Of a DNA stretch of 64,000 bases, positions 7,856-15,909 are shown in pieces. The notes under the pieces were generated by a model. The model had not been told where the DNA came from. It did no database searches and worked only from the letters and a program-made list of their open reading frames with translations. The DNA comes from Haloechinothrix aidingensis (GTDB taxonomy: Bacteria; Actinomycetota; Actinomycetes; Mycobacteriales; Pseudonocardiaceae), in NCBI RefSeq assembly GCF_013450155.1, contig NZ_JACCKD010000003.1, positions 583,950-647,949 of the forward strand. The letters are read 5' to 3'. Made by a program: the position numbers and the translations under genes. Numbering within the stretch: position 1 is the stretch's first letter; each line of letters starts with the position of its first letter.

Positions 7856-9267
7856 CAGGGACTCACGTTCAGTCGCGTGGTAATGAACTCGGGATCGGAA
7901 CCGCATCGCGCCTCGCGCAAATGCATAGCGGTACCACCGAATCGCGTGTCACCGTTGAATCGCACAGCGGGATAAACACCGTTGTCGAAGGTATCCCCGC
8001 TTTCCAGGGTGGCTGTGAAGCTTTCCCGGGAAAGGTCCTCTCCGGCGGCCTCGGCAATTTGCGCTACCATTTTCTCGATCCCCCACAACGCCACCCCGAT
8101 GTCGTCGGGTTCGGAATTGTTCTTCTGCCGGTAGGAAGGCGTGTAGTTCGGATCCATCTCGTCGATCTTGTCCGTGCCCGGGAACGACGAGTAGTACTGC
8201 GCTCCCTCTATCTGCGGGCACCCGCCGGTGGCCACGATGTCGAGCCCGTTGGTGTTTCCCGGCCCCATCCAGGTGACCGTGCAGGTCATCGACTTGCTCA
8301 CGTTGATCAGTCCGGACGGGCTCGCGTTCCACACCGCGACATCGGCACCGCTCGCGCAGATCCGCCTGCCGATCTCCGGCGCGTCGCGCGCCCCGGTGTC
8401 CTTGGGAACGCGCTGCGCGTGCACCAGGCTGGTGTTCGCGTCCAGCTCGCTCTCCGCCTCCTGGTAGAAGCTGTTCAGGCTGTCGTTGTCCCCGACGAGC
8501 AGGGCCACGTCACTGCCGGAGTGATCCGAATCGATCAGGTCGGTGATCAGCGGGATCTGTTGCTCGTAGGTCAGGGACAGGGCGTAGAACGCGTCCGTGG
8601 CGATCGACCCGAGCCCGGGGCGCTCCTCGTGCACTCCTGCCGAGAGGTACGGAACTCCGACGGTCTCGGCGTAGCGCGCGCACGCGTCGATCTGGTCGGA
8701 GCCACCACCCCCGATGAGCAGGAAGACTTCCTCCTCCTCGGCCATCTCGCGGCACACCGATCGTGCCTGGTTCGGGTCGAACCCGTCGTCCCGGAAGATG
8801 ACCTCCAGGTCACGGCCGTGGATCCCGACCTGGTCGTTGATGTACTCGGCGTAGACACCGACGCCGTCGCGGAAAGACTCCTGGGGGAAGGCCGCTGCGC
8901 CGGTCACCGGCGCGTGGATGCCGATCGTGATCGCGTCGTCGGTCACACCCGTGGTGTCACCGGGGCCGGAACCACCGTTGCCGCCGCCTGCCGCTCCGTC
9001 GCCGCCGTTGCCGGTCGTCTCCGCGGATCCGCCTGCCTGTTCGCGTGCACCGTCCCCGGAGCTTTCCGGTGCACCGTTCTCGCCGGTCGCCGGCGCGTCC
9101 CCCAAGGCGCCCTGACGCCCGTCACCCGCCTCGCCGGACTGGCCGGAGCCGGACTGTCCGGGCTGGCCACCGGCGAACCCCGTGACGCCGGCCTTCTGCC
9201 CGCACGCTGCGAGCAACACGGCCGAGGCGAGCACCGCGGCGGTACCCAGTCTCGCGCGCAGCCGCAT
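7855..9267 (-). CDS. Liv-type ABC transporter substrate-binding lipoprotein
   Basis: The ATG at 9267 shares one base with the preceding stop (TGATG) and follows a G-rich ribosome site, giving 470 residues. A lipobox LLAACG places the lipidated Cys at 22. Residues 30-110 are a Gly/Ser/Glu-rich spacer typical of Gram-positive surface lipoproteins. A periplasmic-binding-protein type 1 fold follows (ITIGIHAPVTGAAAFPQESF...GVGVYAEYIND). It captures the substrate outside the cell for LivHMGF. The family covers amino acids, amides, urea and aromatic acids, and the sequence does not identify the ligand. It lies second in the operon, right behind the surface protein. Confidence 0.9.
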   Translation of the reverse strand: MRLRARLGTAAVLASAVLLAACGQKAGVTGFAGGQPGQSGSGQSGEAGDGRQGALGDAPATGENGAPESSGDGAREQAGGSAETTGNGGDGAAGGGNGGSGPGDTTGVTDDAITIGIHAPVTGAAAFPQESFRDGVGVYAEYINDQVGIHGRDLEVIFRDDGFDPNQARSVCREMAEEEEVFLLIGGGGSDQIDACARYAETVGVPYLSAGVHEERPGLGSIATDAFYALSLTYEQQIPLITDLIDSDHSGSDVALLVGDNDSLNSFYQEAESELDANTSLVHAQRVPKDTGARDAPEIGRRICASGADVAVWNASPSGLINVSKSMTCTVTWMGPGNTNGLDIVATGGCPQIEGAQYYSSFPGTDKIDEMDPNYTPSYRQKNNSEPDDIGVALWGIEKMVAQIAEAAGEDLSRESFTATLESGDTFDNGVYPAVRFNGDTRFGGTAMHLREARCGSDPEFITTRLNVSP

Positions 9268-10409
9268 CACGTACCCCCCGCCGCGGAAGGGCCGCCCCGG
9301 GACCAGCGTTGCAACGCGCGGCTCACCCCGTGTCCCGACGAGCCGGTGGTGGGCTCGCCGCGCGGCCCCAAAGCCAGCATCGCGATGTAGGCGACGCCGA
9401 GTGCGGCAGGGACAAGTAACCACGCTGCCCACGGGATGCCGTCGTACACCGACGGCTGCGCCGGTCCGGCAGCGAGGTCCGGGTCGTTCCCCGAGCCGCC
9501 GTCAGCCGATGTCACCGGTGCCTCGGCGTCTTCCGGGATCTCGCCGTCCCCGGCCGCGACGGCCGCCTCGTCGTCACTTCCGGGTGCCGCGGGAGCGGCT
9601 TCCTCGGCAGGCGCTCCGGCTGCGTCCGGGGCCCCGGCCACCGATTCACCGATCTCCTCGGCGTCGCCGCCGCCCGCACCGCCGGGAGCGCTGCCGCCCT
9701 CGGCGTCAACGGTGATCCCGATCGCCTCGTGGTCCAGACCCTCGTAGGCCACCTGGAAGCTCTCCGCCGACTCGGCCTCCGCGACGAGCATGATCGATTG
9801 GGGTGTCTCGCCGTCCTCGGCGACCCAGGAGCTCGCCAGCGACGTCAGGTCGAACGTCCATGTGCCGTCCTCGTCGCGGATGCCCTCCGCCGAGCCGGCC
9901 TCGCAGTCGACCTCCGGGCGGGTCTCCCACGCTGCGGCTTCCTCGTCGGCCCAGAAGGACTCGGTGATCTGGCACGCCCGGACGACCGCGTCCTCCTCGT
10001 TGACGTTCGCCCCGGACTCCTCGCTCTCCCGCAGCGCAAGGGTCGCCGAACGCATCTCGGCGCCGGGCCGAGCCTCCAGCGCGAACTCGATCGCGGAGAT
10101 CTTCTCGCGGTCGCCACCCGCTGCCGCCACCGGGATCGCACCTTCCGGCACGTTCGACGGCGGCGGCTCCTGCGGAACGAAGCCCGTGTCGTCCTCCGGG
10201 GTCTCGTTGAGCGCCCACCACCAACCGTCCTTGACGACGGCGGCCCCGCTCATCTCGCCGGGCTCCGCCTGGCCGCCTTCCCCCTCTCCGGGTTCCTCCG
10301 CGAAGACATAACCGTTCATGCCCCCAGAAATCACGATCACCAATGTCGCAATCGCCCCCGGACCGGCGACTTTCCGGCACGCTGAAACAATTCGCTGCCG
10401 CACAGACAT
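9267..10409 (-). CDS. Secreted, C-terminally anchored protein leading the Liv operon
   Basis: The ATG at 10409 follows AGGAG at a good distance, giving 380 residues. A signal peptide is visible (basic residues, then a hydrophobic core ending near VFAEE). The folded part (about residues 70-240) has a beta-rich pattern with paired Cys and segments such as IEFALEARPGAEMRSATLALRE and TWTFDLTSLASSWV, reminiscent of DNRLRE/CBM-like jelly-roll domains. A long Ala/Glu/Gly linker leads to one membrane helix (WAAWLLVPAALGVAYIAMLAL) and a basic tail, so the domain is displayed outside. It is translationally coupled to the binding protein, so it may help deliver substrate; that role is inference. Confidence 0.75.
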   Translation of the reverse strand: MSVRQRIVSACRKVAGPGAIATLVIVISGGMNGYVFAEEPGEGEGGQAEPGEMSGAAVVKDGWWWALNETPEDDTGFVPQEPPPSNVPEGAIPVAAAGGDREKISAIEFALEARPGAEMRSATLALRESEESGANVNEEDAVVRACQITESFWADEEAAAWETRPEVDCEAGSAEGIRDEDGTWTFDLTSLASSWVAEDGETPQSIMLVAEAESAESFQVAYEGLDHEAIGITVDAEGGSAPGGAGGGDAEEIGESVAGAPDAAGAPAEEAAPAAPGSDDEAAVAAGDGEIPEDAEAPVTSADGGSGNDPDLAAGPAQPSVYDGIPWAAWLLVPAALGVAYIAMLALGPRGEPTTGSSGHGVSRALQRWSRGGPSAAGGT

Positions 10410-10741
10410 CGATCTCCTGCCTTCGACGACCCGGTTCCGGACTATGACCTGGATAACGAACGCCACCCGAGTGGGTTACGCGTCAGAATGGTCCATCCGG
10501 CGAGGACCGTCGGGGCCCTGTCAATGACGGTTGTTTTGTTTATCGACGGATACACGTGGCGGGACCGCGCGGCGGCGAAAGGAACCCGAACGGGACGATG
10601 TGGACGGCCGGCAACGGCGTGAACCGGCCGTCCGGGCAGGGAGAGAGGTACGGTGTAACGCTGCCCGGAACCGGATCACACGTGGAGTCGCTCCCCTTCC
10701 GGCATGTGCCGCACAGGTGTTCACACGGTGGCGGCAGGGTG
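10410..10741. other. Liv operon upstream region, no gene seen
   Basis: These 332 bases separate the Liv operon start from the stop of the tetR gene, which is transcribed in the same direction. A TTGACA hexamer on the minus strand at 10519-10524 lies in an AT-richer patch and could be a -35 element, but I see no good -10 at 16-18 nt. The short open frames here lack ribosome sites. Confidence 0.4.
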
Positions 10742-11350
10742 TCAGTCGGCGCCGAGCATGCGCGACACGAGCCCCGCGTACGCGCTCGCGAGCTCACCGG
10801 GGTCGGGGCCGGTGGAATGCGTGTACCAGCGCGCGACGTCGATACCCAGCGACAGCACGGCACGCGCAGCTGCCTTCACGTCGTCGACCCGGAAGTCACC
10901 GGAGGACTGTCCCTCCATGATCACCTCGCGTACCACGCGCTCGGTCTCTCGTCGCAGCCCGGCGACGACCTCGAACTCCTCACGCGGTAAGGCGGTGAGC
11001 TCGTACTGCACCACCCTGGCGACCAGATGACGGTGCGCGTGCCAGGCGACGAACTCCTGTACCAGTTCACGCATCCGCGCCACCGGCGGCTCGGGCCGCT
11101 GCGCCACCGAACGCACCAGCGCGAGTGCCTTCTCGTGTCCGGTCCTGCTGATGGCGAACAGCACGGCCGCCTTCGATGGAAAGTGCACGTAGAGCGCGGC
11201 GGGACTCATCCCGGCCGCTGTCGCGATGTCCCGGGTGGTCGTCGCGTGATAGCCACGTTCGGCGAAGGACTCGACGGCAGCGGCCATCAGCCTGCGCGCG
11301 GCGTCCGGCCGAACCTCGGGCCACAGGTCGAGCGAGGACTGCTCGGTCAT
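10742..11350 (-). CDS. TetR/AcrR family transcriptional regulator
   Basis: The ATG at 11350 overlaps the acyl-CoA dehydrogenase stop as ATGA, giving 202 residues. The N-terminal helix-turn-helix is typical: ARRLMAAAVESFAERGYHATTTRDIATAAGMSPAALYVHFPSKAAVL. The C-terminal ligand domain is helical and unlike any specific sub-family I can name. It is the last gene in an operon of an SDR and two acyl-CoA dehydrogenases, so an acyl-CoA ligand and autoregulation of the operon are likely. A candidate operator, CTAAGC-N4-GCTTAG, lies upstream of the first gene at 14481-14496. Confidence 0.92.
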   Translation of the reverse strand: MTEQSSLDLWPEVRPDAARRLMAAAVESFAERGYHATTTRDIATAAGMSPAALYVHFPSKAAVLFAISRTGHEKALALVRSVAQRPEPPVARMRELVQEFVAWHAHRHLVARVVQYELTALPREEFEVVAGLRRETERVVREVIMEGQSSGDFRVDDVKAAARAVLSLGIDVARWYTHSTGPDPGELASAYAGLVSRMLGAD

Positions 11351-12468
11351 GGAGCCGGATGCAGGTCCACGAGGGGTCCGAGCACGCCGTGATGCGCGCT
11401 CGGGCTTCCCAGCGCGATCTCGTCGGCCTTGGCACGTTTCAGGTAGAGATGCGCCGGGTGTTCCCAGGTCATACCGATCCCACCGTGCAGCTGGACGCAC
11501 TCCTCCGCCGCGTGCCGCGCCACCCGCGCGCACAACGACTGGGCCACACCGACGGCGACGGGAGCGTCGTCACTCGCTGTCGCCAGCTGGTCGGCCGCGT
11601 ACCGCGCCGCCGCCCGCGCCACGACCAGCTCGTACCACAGGTCGGCGAGCCGGTGTTTGAGCGCCTGGTAGGACGCAAGGGCCCGGCCGAACTGGTACCT
11701 CTGCTTGAGGTACTCGACGGTACTGTCCAGACACCACTCGGCCACACCGACCTGCTCGGAGGCGAGGACGCCAGCGCCGGTGCGGACCGCGTCGTCCAGC
11801 ACCGTTGCCGCCAGATCCGGATCCGCGATCCGTACACCTGCCACGTCGTCGAACTCGACATCGGACACCGGCCTCGTGATGTCGAACGACGTGACCGCAT
11901 CGACGGCGACCCGGCCTTCCGCGGCGTCGACCACGTACAGCTCCGGCCCGTCCGCGCCACGGGCGGGAACGATCAGGCAGTCGGCGCTCGCACCGTCGGC
12001 TACGGTACGGACCGATCCGGACAGTCTCCCCTCGCCTGCGCGCACCGCGGTGGGAAAGGACCCACCGACACACGACGACAGCGGCACCACAAGCGTGGCG
12101 GTCCGGTTGCCAGCAGCCACGTCCGCGAGTACGGCATCGCGCTGCTGACCGGCCCGGCATCCGAGAAGCGCGCTCGTGGCCAACACGGCGCTACCGAGGA
12201 ACGGCACCGGAGCCACGAACCGCCCGAGCTCCTCGGCCACGACCGCGACTTCCCGCACGCTCGCGCCCTGCCCGCCGAGCTCGTCCGGAACGTGCAGCGA
12301 CGTGGCGCCGAGCTGGGTGGCCAACGTGTGCCACAACGCGGGGTCCCCGGTCTCGCCTTCCTCGCAGCGCTCGAGAACGCGCTCGGGAGGACACCGGTCC
12401 GTGAGCAGGTCCCGTACGCTGGCACGCAGGTCCTGTTCTTCCGTGCTGTAGAGCAGGTTCGGGCTCAT
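11347..12468 (-). CDS. Acyl-CoA dehydrogenase, shorter subunit (FadE-like)
   Basis: The ATG at 12468 overlaps the preceding stop by 4 nt, giving 373 residues. The N-terminal helical domain, central beta domain and C-terminal FAD domain are present. The C-terminal motif GGIGMTWEHPAHLYLKRAK is the characteristic FAD/tetramer segment. Two adjacent dehydrogenase genes of unequal length resemble the mycobacterial FadE pairs that assemble as alpha2beta2 heterotetramers for sterol or branched acyl-CoA side chains. That comparison rests on gene arrangement and length only; these may also be two independent enzymes. It should introduce the alpha-beta double bond into an acyl-CoA with FAD as cofactor. 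Confidence 0.9.
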   Translation of the reverse strand: MSPNLLYSTEEQDLRASVRDLLTDRCPPERVLERCEEGETGDPALWHTLATQLGATSLHVPDELGGQGASVREVAVVAEELGRFVAPVPFLGSAVLATSALLGCRAGQQRDAVLADVAAGNRTATLVVPLSSCVGGSFPTAVRAGEGRLSGSVRTVADGASADCLIVPARGADGPELYVVDAAEGRVAVDAVTSFDITRPVSDVEFDDVAGVRIADPDLAATVLDDAVRTGAGVLASEQVGVAEWCLDSTVEYLKQRYQFGRALASYQALKHRLADLWYELVVARAAARYAADQLATASDDAPVAVGVAQSLCARVARHAAEECVQLHGGIGMTWEHPAHLYLKRAKADEIALGSPSAHHGVLGPLVDLHPAP

Positions 12469-13673
12469 CGCGGCAGATCCTTCCATGGCACGTCCTTGTC
12501 AGCGCGCGCCTCCGCTGGCAAGCCGAGCACGCGCTCGGCGATGATGTTGCGCAGTACCTCGGAGGTTCCCCCCTCGATCGAGTTCCCCTTCGCCCTGAGG
12601 TAGCGGTACCCGGCAGTGCGCCCTGTGAAGTTGACCGTTTCCGGGCGACGCAGGCTCCAGTCGTCGTAGCGCAGGCCCTCCTGCCCGAGCAGCTCCAGCT
12701 CCAGCCCGGACAGCTCCTGGGAGAGCCGGGCGAAGCCGAGCTTCATCGCGGACCCTTCCGGCCCCGGAGAGCCTGCCGCGAGCTGTTGCCCCAGGCGCTT
12801 GCCTGCCAGGCGCAGGGCCTCCGCCTCGACCCACAGCGCCATGAGCCGGTCGTAGGTGGCCGCGTCGGCACCCTCCGGGCGCTTCCGCCAGGTATCGGCG
12901 ACGACACCCGACATACCGCCCTCCCGGGGCATCGGCCTGCCGCCGATGGCCACCCGCTCGTTCATCAGTGTCGTCTGGGCGACACGCCATCCCTCGCCGA
13001 CCTCGCCGAGGCGGTTGGAATCCGGGATCCATGCCTCGTTGAGGAAGACCTCGTTGAACTCCGCCTCCCCGGTGATCTGGCGTAGCGGTCGCACCTCGAC
13101 CCCGGGATCGGTCATGTCGCAGACGAAGTAGCTCATTCCCTTGTGCTTCGGCGCGTCGGGATCCGTCCGCGTGAGCAAGATCGCCCACCTGGCGTTGTGC
13201 GCGCTCGATGTCCAGACCTTCTGACCGGTCACGCGCCAGCCATCACCCTCGCGCTCGGCCCGCGTACCCACCGAGGCGAGGTCGGATCCGGCTCCGGGTT
13301 CGCTGAACAGCTGGCACCACACCTCGTCCCCGGTCCACAAGGGCCGCAGGAAGCGCTGTTTCTGCTCGTCCGTTCCGAACGCCAGGATCGTCGGAGCGGC
13401 CATACCCAGCCCGATACCGATCCTGGAGGGCTCGTTGTCCGGGGCTCCCGCGGCTTCGAGCTCGGCATCGACGACCGACTGCAGTGCTCGCGGGGCACCG
13501 AGCCCGCCGAGGCCCTCCGGGTAGTGCACCCACGCGAGGCCCGCGTCGAACCGGGCGCGCAGGAACTCGCCACGATCGGTCGTCGCGGGGTCGTTCGATG
13601 CCAGGAACTCGCGCGTCCGGGAGCGGAGCCCCTCGGCGTCGAGCTCGGCGGTGTCTGTAACGGATTCGCTCAT
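12465..13673 (-). CDS. Acyl-CoA dehydrogenase, longer subunit (FadE-like)
   Basis: The ATG at 13673 lies 4 nt after the SDR stop, giving 402 residues. Recognisable features are WCQLFSEPGAGSDLASVGTRAE (substrate/FAD region), VTGQKVWTSSAHNARW, and the C-terminal EGGTSEVLRNIIAERVLGLP, which is the FadE consensus end. It pairs with the 373-residue dehydrogenase downstream. Expected activity is FAD-dependent alpha,beta-dehydrogenation of an acyl-CoA, with electrons passed to ETF. The GTxSEVLRNIIAERVLGLP ending is common in enzymes acting on bulky or branched substrates, but specificity cannot be assigned. Confidence 0.92.
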   Translation of the reverse strand: MSESVTDTAELDAEGLRSRTREFLASNDPATTDRGEFLRARFDAGLAWVHYPEGLGGLGAPRALQSVVDAELEAAGAPDNEPSRIGIGLGMAAPTILAFGTDEQKQRFLRPLWTGDEVWCQLFSEPGAGSDLASVGTRAEREGDGWRVTGQKVWTSSAHNARWAILLTRTDPDAPKHKGMSYFVCDMTDPGVEVRPLRQITGEAEFNEVFLNEAWIPDSNRLGEVGEGWRVAQTTLMNERVAIGGRPMPREGGMSGVVADTWRKRPEGADAATYDRLMALWVEAEALRLAGKRLGQQLAAGSPGPEGSAMKLGFARLSQELSGLELELLGQEGLRYDDWSLRRPETVNFTGRTAGYRYLRAKGNSIEGGTSEVLRNIIAERVLGLPAEARADKDVPWKDLPR

Positions 13674-13677
13674 CGGC

Positions 13678-14433
13678 TCAGTCCCTCGGTCCGCCGGCAA
13701 CATAGATGACTTGGCCGGAGATGAACCCGGCTTCCTCGCTGACCAGGAACGACACCGTGGCCGCGATATCGGACGGCTGCCCGACCCTGCGCACAGGTAT
13801 CTGCTCGGCCGCCCCCTTCTTGAAGTCCTCGTACGGCACGCCCACGCGTTCGGCCGTGGCCGCCGTCATCTCGCTCTCGATGAACCCGGGCGCGATGGCG
13901 TTGGCCGTCACACCGAACTTGCCGAGCTCGACCGCGAGCGTCTTGGTGAACCCCTGCAGGCCCGCCTTCGCCGTGGAGTAGTTCGCCTGCCCCCTGTTGC
14001 CGAGCGCGGACACGCTGGACAGGTTCACCACGCGCCCCCAGCCCGCCTCGGTCTGGTGAGCCTGCACGGCCCTGCTCATCAGGAACGAGCCCCGCAGGTG
14101 CACGCCCATCACCGCGTCCCAGTCCTCGTCGCTCATCTTGAACAGCAGGTTGTCCTTGGTGATGCCGGCGTTGTTCACCAGAACCGTTGGCGCGCCGAGC
14201 TCCTCGGTCACCCGCCGCACGGCGGCATCGACGTCCCCGGAGGAGCTGACGTCCGCTCCGACCGCGATGGCCCGGCCGCCTGCCGAGGTGATCGCCGTGA
14301 TCGTCTCCGCGCAGCCGGCCTCGTCCAGGTCGACGACACCGACGGCGAAACCGTCCTGCGCCAGCCGTATGGCGATCGCCGCGCCGATGCCGCGCGCGGC
14401 GCCGGTGACGATGGCGGTACGTGATTGGGCCAC
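13678..14433 (-). CDS. SDR oxidoreductase, 3-oxoacyl-(ACP/CoA) reductase-like (FabG family)
   Basis: The GTG at 14433 is chosen because GGAGG lies 5-6 nt upstream; this gives 251 residues. A longer frame to 14568 has no ribosome site. Classical SDR motifs appear in order: TGAARGIG for NAD(P), NNAG, the catalytic Ser in VVNLSSVSA, and YSTAK with the Tyr and Lys. Position as the first gene of a dehydrogenase operon suggests it reduces or oxidises a 3-hydroxy/3-oxoacyl-CoA in beta-oxidation rather than making fatty acids. The upstream palindrome at 14481-14496 probably controls it. Confidence 0.92.
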   Translation of the reverse strand: MAQSRTAIVTGAARGIGAAIAIRLAQDGFAVGVVDLDEAGCAETITAITSAGGRAIAVGADVSSSGDVDAAVRRVTEELGAPTVLVNNAGITKDNLLFKMSDEDWDAVMGVHLRGSFLMSRAVQAHQTEAGWGRVVNLSSVSALGNRGQANYSTAKAGLQGFTKTLAVELGKFGVTANAIAPGFIESEMTAATAERVGVPYEDFKKGAAEQIPVRRVGQPSDIAATVSFLVSEEAGFISGQVIYVAGGPRD

Positions 14434-14480
14434 GGTTACCTCCAACAGAATCGCTGTCCGACAGCTCAACCCACCACAGG

Positions 14481-14496
14481 CTAAGCAACCGCTTAG
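14481..14496. promoter_or_regulatory. Probable TetR operator CTAAGC-N4-GCTTAG
   Basis: A perfect 6-bp inverted repeat with a 4-nt spacer lies 48 nt upstream of the SDR start codon. The spacing and AT-rich half sites (TAAGC/GCTTA) are typical of TetR repressors of fatty-acid and sterol catabolism in actinobacteria. The TetR gene at the end of this operon is the natural candidate for binding it. Confidence 0.65.
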
Positions 14497-14659
14497 TACG
14501 TTACCGCTCCACGTCTCCCCGTGTCCAGCACCACATGAGCGATGATCGCGCGACGGGGCACGGCGCACCGCTCACACGCCTACACCCCGGGAGGCCACCG
14601 GGTGCTGCTACGACTGAGCGCGCGCCGAATGCCCCGTCACAACGGCAGCGAAACAGCGA

Positions 14660-14692
14660 ATGGCTAGGCAGACCCCCAGACTGCCTAGCCAT
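14660..14692. other. Perfect 12-bp inverted repeat of unknown role
   Basis: ATGGCTAGGCAG (14660-14671) and CTGCCTAGCCAT (14681-14692) are exact complements around a 9-nt loop. No gene ends nearby on either strand: the SDR operon starts at 14433 (minus) and the XRE gene at 14850 (plus). It could insulate the divergent promoters, be a second regulator site, or be a short RNA hairpin. Confidence 0.5.
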
Positions 14693-14795
14693 GCGAGACA
14701 CACCTCAGAATGCGCTTCGACGTGGCGCATTCACATGAGTTGCTGTCACCATCGGAACCTATCGAGGTAGCTGGCGCAGCGTCAACCGATGTGAT

Positions 14796-14809
14796 GTACA
14801 TCCATGTAC
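14796..14809. promoter_or_regulatory. Palindrome GTACAT-CC-ATGTAC, candidate XRE operator
   Basis: A 6-bp inverted repeat with a 2-nt spacer lies 40 nt before the XRE start codon, inside an AT-rich promoter patch. A further copy of GATGT/ACATC flanks it (14789-14793 and 14817-14821). It is a plausible autoregulatory site for the XRE protein. The assignment rests on position and symmetry only. Confidence 0.5.
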
Positions 14810-14849
14810 CCTCTTTACATCAGTTGAAATTCGTAACGGAGGTTGTGGC

Positions 14850-15281
14850 ATGTCCGCAGGGGAGCTCGGAACACTGGCAGACCGCATCAATCACCTGTTC
14901 GCCACGGTGCACCCCGCGGGCCGCGGCCCGTACAGCAACGAGGAGGCCGCCGCCGCGATCACCGAGCAGGCCTCGACATCCATCTCGGCCACCTACATCT
15001 GGATGCTGCGGAAGGGGCATCGCGACAACCCCACGATGAAGCACCTCGAAGCCCTGGCAACGTTCTTCGGGGTGCCCGCTGCCTACTTCTTCGACGACGC
15101 GATCGCCGCGGACGTCGCCGCCGAGCTGGAGGCACTCACCGCGCTGAAGAACGCGGGAGTCCATCACGTCGCGCTGCGTGCCGCTGGGCTGTCCGAGCGC
15201 AGCCTGGACTCGATCATCGACGTGATCAACCGTGTCCGGGAGCTGGAAGGTTTGCCCCGCGACGACGATTCCCGACAATGA
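14850..15281 (+). CDS. XRE-family regulator, first gene of ImmA/IrrE cassette
   Basis: The ATG at 14850 has CGGAGG 7 nt upstream, giving 143 residues. The N-terminal ~80 residues are a lambda-repressor-like helix-turn-helix with the recognition helix near SATYIWMLRKGHRDNPTMKHLEALATFFGVPAAYF, a form seen in EspR-like actinobacterial regulators. A short C-terminal helical region (LRAAGLSERSLDSIIDVINRVRELEGLP) is probably for dimerisation. It precedes an ImmA/IrrE-like metallopeptidase and a polytopic membrane protein. In phage and ICE systems ImmA proteases cleave an XRE repressor, so this protein is the natural substrate candidate. Confidence 0.9.
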   Translation: MSAGELGTLADRINHLFATVHPAGRGPYSNEEAAAAITEQASTSISATYIWMLRKGHRDNPTMKHLEALATFFGVPAAYFFDDAIAADVAAELEALTALKNAGVHHVALRAAGLSERSLDSIIDVINRVRELEGLPRDDDSRQ

Positions 15282-15345
15282 AGCAGGAACGACGTCAGCG
15301 TCACACCCCGCGTACGTGTCCGCGGGACCCAGGACGACGAGCAGT

Positions 15346-15909
15346 ATGGGACAGCCCCAGGTGAGCAAGGACGGACTGAAGCGGCGGTGCCGGAGGCGAC
15401 TGCGAGAGCTGGAGATCCCGGATCCCTTCGATCTCGACAGGTTCTGTGCGAGCCTGAGCGAACGGACGGGTCGTCCCATCCGGCTGCTCGCCCTGGAACT
15501 CTCCCCGTCCAGCCCCTGCGGGATGTGGCTGTCCACCGCGACGACCGACTACGTGATCTACCAGTCGGCGACCGACCCGCTCCATCAGGAGCACATCGTC
15601 CTGCACGAGCTCAGCCACATCGCCTGCGCGCACAGCGCGACCTCGGTCCTGCGCACGGACACGGCCGAGCGGCTCCTGCCGCATCTCGACGGCGACATGG
15701 TCCACAGCGTCCTCGCCCGTAGCCACTACACGCAGGACCAGGAGCGGGAGGCCGAGTTGATGGCCTCGTTGATCCTGCACAGGGCCCGCAGGGACTCGTG
15801 GGCGGAGGCGACGCCTGCCCGCAGGGTCCAGCTCTCCGCCGAGGACGACGCCAGGATCGCCGCGCGGATCGAGCGATCCCTGCAGAACCCGGTCAGGTGT
15901 CGACCATGA
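15346..15909 (+). CDS. ImmA/IrrE-like metallopeptidase
   Basis: I take the ATG at 15346 (187 residues); a GTG at 15361 is also possible, and the frame is open upstream to 15232 through the XRE gene without a ribosome site. The zinc motif HELSHIACAH fits HExxH, with a downstream acidic helix (QDQEREAELMASLIL) that would supply the third ligand Glu as in the ImmA/IrrE family (PF06114). The N-terminal half (FCASLSERTGRPIRLLALEL...DYVIYQS) is the usual beta-rich lead-in. The stop overlaps the start of the membrane protein gene as ATGA. It probably cleaves a regulator on a signal; the target is unknown. Confidence 0.88.
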   Translation: MGQPQVSKDGLKRRCRRRLRELEIPDPFDLDRFCASLSERTGRPIRLLALELSPSSPCGMWLSTATTDYVIYQSATDPLHQEHIVLHELSHIACAHSATSVLRTDTAERLLPHLDGDMVHSVLARSHYTQDQEREAELMASLILHRARRDSWAEATPARRVQLSAEDDARIAARIERSLQNPVRCRP

